Source: Phoronis ovalis (taxonomy: Eukaryota > Phoronida > Phoronidae). From it: a stretch of DNA of 12,002 bases. Below, in pieces: positions 9,612 to 12,002 of the stretch. The stretch lies in the NCBI GenBank assembly GCA_028565635.1, contig JAOXYB010048480.1, positions 1 through 12,002 on the forward strand. Direction: 5' to 3'. Position numbers and translations under genes: made by a program. The number at the start of each line of letters is the position of its first letter. Positions within the stretch are counted from its first letter, which is position 1. The notes below the pieces were generated by a model, which searched no databases, was not told the DNA's origin, and saw only the letters and a list, made by a program, of their open reading frames with translations.

Positions 9612-9820
9612 ATAAATAAAATGTGTAGCATATCCAAACGAAGAAAACAATTTTAAATTGCATAGCCACTAGAGAATGTGTTATAAAGCATTCTGTACTT
9701 TGGTGTACTTTTAATTCCTTGTCAATGAGAAAAACTTTTTTTTTTTAGTTCATAGTTTGTTTAACGACATGCTTTACTTTATTGAAACTTATGTTTCAAA
9801 ATAAAGAATACTGTTTAGCA
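9612..9820 (+). other. 3' untranslated region of the arrestin-like gene
   Basis: The stop codon TAA at 9609-9611 overlaps the first of two AATAAA hexamers (9611-9616 and 9615-9620), which are probably too close to the stop to be the main signal. A T-run occupies 9736-9746. The stronger candidate signal is AATAAA at 9800-9805, which would give a 3' UTR of about 200 bases. The exact cleavage point is not determinable from the sequence. Confidence 0.55.
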
Positions 9821-9849
9821 ACACAGTCAAACTCTTTATTTTATCTCTC
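9777..9849 (+). terminator. Poly(A) signal inside a hairpin, with T-rich downstream element
   Basis: AATAAA at 9800-9805 is the canonical cleavage and polyadenylation hexamer. It lies in the 3' arm of a hairpin: CTTTATT (9777-9783) pairs with AATAAAG (9800-9806), and GAAAC (9784-9788) pairs with GTTTC (9793-9797) around a TTAT loop, with an AA bulge at 9798-9799. A T-rich stretch at 9831-9849 could serve as the downstream element bound by CstF. The complementary arm and the CTTTATT at 9833-9839 also supply AATAAA on the minus strand, so a convergent transcript could end here, though none is seen. Confidence 0.5.
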
Positions 9850-10562
9850 CTGCACAAGTTAAAATTATGTTTAAATCATGAAAGAAAACTCCGCTTTAAA
9901 TTATCATTAATGTGAATAGGTTGCTCACCATACCGGTAAGAAACTTCTGGTATGTAAGAAACTTCTGGTATGTAAGAAACTTCTGGTATTCTTATTTTTT
10001 TGTTTAATAAATATGACCTTTACAATGATATGCGTAAAAGTAATGTTTTTATAAAAGTCAGCTGTTGTATATCTGCATGAATGGTACCTCCACAGTCCCT
10101 GGCCAACATCACGCTACACTAACAATGTATTCCAGGTAGTGCAGTATAGGAATGACCGGTTATAATAAGTATACTAGCAGGGGCACCAGTCTTCGACGGG
10201 TTATATGGGCAAATGATGGATAAAAGTAAAAATGTAAGATGATTTGCACACGCGTATGCATAAGTAAAGGATACATTTTAAAAATAGTAATAATTGCAAT
10301 ATATAAACTTTTTTGAATGAACATTCTGCAGCAGACAGTAGTGCACTCCTGTCCTGTATACAAAGTGTGTCCTCATTTGTTGTTGTCGCCATTGATGGTA
10401 AACCAGATCTTATAATGTTAACTGATGAACAAACACAAGCACAAGAATAAAATGAAACGTTATTTATTTGCAATAAATATACTTTATTGCAAAAAGTATG
10501 AGTACATATATCCTTCTAGTGGTGTTAATGATGCTATGCGCTTAAGGTTTACTTGTGTAGAA
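9850..10562. other. AT-rich non-coding sequence downstream of the gene
   Basis: Apart from the 18-bp triplication at 9936-9989, nothing structured is seen. Overlapping frames of 67 and 90 codons on the minus strand around 10160-10473 have no recognisable domain and no coding-like composition. A plus-strand frame at 10425-10625 starts without ATG support from any splice or promoter context and runs into the repeat beginning at 10563. Confidence 0.65.
9936..9989 (+). repeat. 18-bp tandem repeat, three perfect copies
   Basis: The unit GTAAGAAACTTCTGGTAT occurs identically at 9936-9953, 9954-9971 and 9972-9989. Perfect identity suggests recent expansion. Each unit begins with GTAAGA, which resembles a splice donor, and ends in GGTAT, which can pair with ATACC at 9930-9934 just before the first copy. 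The array starts about 130 bases after the gene's candidate poly(A) signal. Confidence 0.95.
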
Positions 10563-10859
10563 GCTCCTGACTTTAGATTTCGTCACATAATAGTATATAT
10601 AATGACTCCAGTATGTATTACTTAATTAATTTTTCTAGTATATGTGCATGGATGTAAATATGCATTTTCGATTTCATTACATTTAGAATAATTTTCTTAA
10701 TTATATTATCAGCGTATGGCGCAACCCTGACTTTGAATTCACACGCTCCTGACTTTAGATTTCTTTACACAAGTCTAGAGTAGAAATTGTCTTTCTGTAA
10801 GTGGCGAGCTTGACTTTGAAATCCTGCGCTCCTGACTTTAGATTTCGTCACATTATAGT
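10563..10859 (+). repeat. Dispersed repeat, three copies of a GCTCCTGACTTTAGATTT motif
   Basis: GCTCCTGACTTTAGATTT is found at 10563-10580, 10745-10762 and 10828-10845. Copies 1 and 3 stay alike for 32 bases (10563-10594 and 10828-10859) with a single mismatch; copy 2 diverges after the shared core. Copies 2 and 3 each have a related TGACTTTGAA exactly 22 bases upstream of their TGACTTTAGA (10728 and 10750; 10811 and 10833), which copy 1 lacks. Spacing between copies is irregular (182 and 83 bases), so this is not a simple tandem array. It is probably part of an unnamed repeat family, or an eroded array. Confidence 0.85.
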
Positions 10860-10966
10860 GTAATTACATTGTAGCAAAGTTTTTTATTTTAAAGTGTAGC
10901 TTCTGTAAACTTTAAGATTTTCTCTGATTGGCTAAGTAAATTCCAGATTCTGGGGCAGTGCGTATC

Positions 10967-11046
10967 GATAAGCCAACATCCCATTAGTCTGACAACTCAT
11001 TAGTCGGATATCTCACTAGTCTGGCATCTCATTAGTCCAACAGTCT
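10967..11046 (+). repeat. 16-bp tandem array, five diverged units
   Basis: The consensus is close to ATTAGTCTGACATCTC. Units lie at 10967-10982 (most diverged), 10983-10998, 10999-11014, 11015-11030 and 11031-11046. ATTAGTC (or ACTAGTC) starts the last four units and the period is exactly 16 with no insertions. The divergence between units points to an old minisatellite. Nothing coding crosses it. Confidence 0.9.
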
Positions 11047-11600
11047 AATTTTTTTGCATCCTCCCTCCCATCAACCACTACTGTAACATTTATGTCCAAA
11101 AAAAGGCTCTGGTGAACTTCTAAACTCTTCCGAAGGAAACCGTCGCATCTTAACTACAACTTACCTGTGGCCAGTCCCTACATAACAATATGTTCAGCGT
11201 TGATCTAACCATGGGGCTATAGATGTTCTAAAAAACTTTATTTTTAATTGCGTGTATTGCTTGTCAGGCATGATCTAAAAAAAGCACAAAAAGTCATAAT
11301 CTTGAAGCGCTTACCGGTGCTGTTACATGTAAATGCACACGTGAAGTAGAGCAATTCTTTTACTTCGTACTTTTGTAGACAATGAAAGAATACATCGGAA
11401 ATTAAGAAAATTTTAATTTTGTCTCACGAAATTGAGAAAAAACGAAAGTAATGCATGTCTTTTTTAAGTAGTAATATTTTTAGTGACACGCGTATTCAAG
11501 ATAAAAGTAACAGTGTTTAAATAAACATATTATGTCGTTTCTAAAAATGTATAACACTTACAATATTACCTAGCATCACAGCGCGAAAACACGATAAATC
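11047..11600. other. Non-coding sequence between repeat clusters
   Basis: No gene, RNA or transposon end is seen. The part from about 11060 to 11220 is less AT-rich than the rest but contains no long frame and no clear splice-bounded exon. The remainder is AT-rich with A runs. Confidence 0.65.
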
Positions 11601-11617
11601 CGTATACGAAATTTCGG

Positions 11618-11667
11618 CGTATTCTTAACGTAATCATGTATGTTCGGTAAAATCCGTTAAGAATACG
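11618..11667. repeat. 13-bp perfect inverted repeat
   Basis: CGTATTCTTAACG at 11618-11630 is the exact reverse complement of CGTTAAGAATACG at 11655-11667, with a 24-base spacer. As RNA or extruded DNA it would form a strong stem for such AT-rich surroundings. The right arm is also the first member of the direct-repeat family that follows, so the left arm is an inverted copy of that family. A miniature inverted-repeat element is possible, but no target-site duplication is evident. Confidence 0.85.
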
Positions 11668-11764
11668 TCACACAACCAGTTTACTTCCGTCGAGAATTCG
11701 TCACGAAACAGTCCGTACGCGCATAAAGATGCGGCTATGTGTAGATCCGTGAGAATTCGTTGCC
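11652..11764 (+). repeat. Three direct repeats with CCGT..GAATTCGTCAC theme
   Basis: Related 20-base blocks lie at 11652-11671, 11685-11704 and 11745-11764. All share TCCGT, then a variable few bases, then GAAT(A/T)CGT; the first two also share the following CAC. Two contain GAATTCGT. Spacing is irregular (33 and 60 bases). Together with the inverted copy at 11618-11630 these make a compact cluster of one family in both orientations. Confidence 0.7.
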
Positions 11765-11799
11765 TGTATTAGTGTGCAATAATTAATGCTTTAAAGAAC

Positions 11800-12002
11800 T
11801 TCTACTTCATTTATATATATAGTTTATTGTCACAGTAACATATTTTACAAAGTACATGGACAAATACAAACAAAAAAGCAACTAATAAACAATACTAAGC
11901 ATAACTACTAATATGAACTACAATTAATATGACTATACTATACAGATATATGTGTAAACCATACATACTCATACATACATATACCCATGAATACCTGCAT
12001 GT
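11800..12002 (-). other. Candidate 3' end of a minus-strand transcript or retroelement
   Basis: On the minus strand the sequence runs through GTGACAATAAAC, with AATAAA at 11823-11828, and then into a TATATATATA run (about 11811-11820) where cleavage would be expected. An AATAAA close to the end followed by a simple repeat is seen at the 3' ends of genes and also of non-LTR retroelements. No coding sequence is visible before the window ends, so neither reading can be confirmed. An imperfect CATA microsatellite lies at 11960-11984. Confidence 0.25.

Noticed and set aside
10160-10473. Two overlapping minus-strand frames of 67 and 90 codons
   Set aside because: Different frames are open over the same DNA, composition is not coding-like, and no family is recognisable.
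9936-11046. Repeat clusters considered as a CRISPR array
   Set aside because: The 18-bp and 16-bp units are contiguous with no unique spacers, the 32-bp copies are irregularly spaced, and the window is animal nuclear DNA.

Overview
The window reads as nuclear DNA from a multicellular animal. It is AT-rich and almost entirely non-coding. It carries one long open frame with a eukaryotic 3' splice site (branch point, pyrimidine-rich tract, AG) just upstream and AATAAA signals downstream, and there is no operon-like packing. The protein and the abundance of small unnamed repeats would fit a marine invertebrate such as a mollusc or other lophotrochozoan. That assignment is inference only; nothing seen fixes the phylum.

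Layout: positions 1 to about 7,080 hold no gene I can support, only AT-rich sequence with short simple repeats, small hairpins and a few motif-level regulatory candidates. From about 7,090 to 7,500 the sequence becomes less AT-rich and has a TATA-like box, possible splice donors and a CTCF-like motif. This is a weak candidate for the promoter and first, non-coding exon of the downstream gene. A probable intron end follows, with a perfect TACTAAC branch point at 8214-8220 and an acceptor AG at 8260-8261. The one confident gene is at 8268-9611: an uninterrupted 447-codon exon for an arrestin-fold protein of the alpha-arrestin/ARRDC type. It has an extra N-terminal segment of about 55 residues, a helical C-terminal tail and no PPxY motif. 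Its poly(A) signal at 9800-9805 lies in the 3' arm of a hairpin.

The 2.2 kb downstream of the gene is a patchwork of small repeats of at least four unrelated kinds. They are an 18-bp perfect triplication (9936-9989), a dispersed 32-bp motif in three copies (10563-10859), a 16-bp array of five diverged units (10967-11046), and a cluster of inverted and direct repeats built on a CCGT..GAATTCGTCAC theme (11618-11764). The right edge may be the 3' end of a minus-strand transcript or retroelement that continues beyond the window.

I found no CRISPR array, RNA gene, intact transposon or multi-gene system. The points most worth following are the unusual arrestin architecture and the repeat cluster downstream of it.
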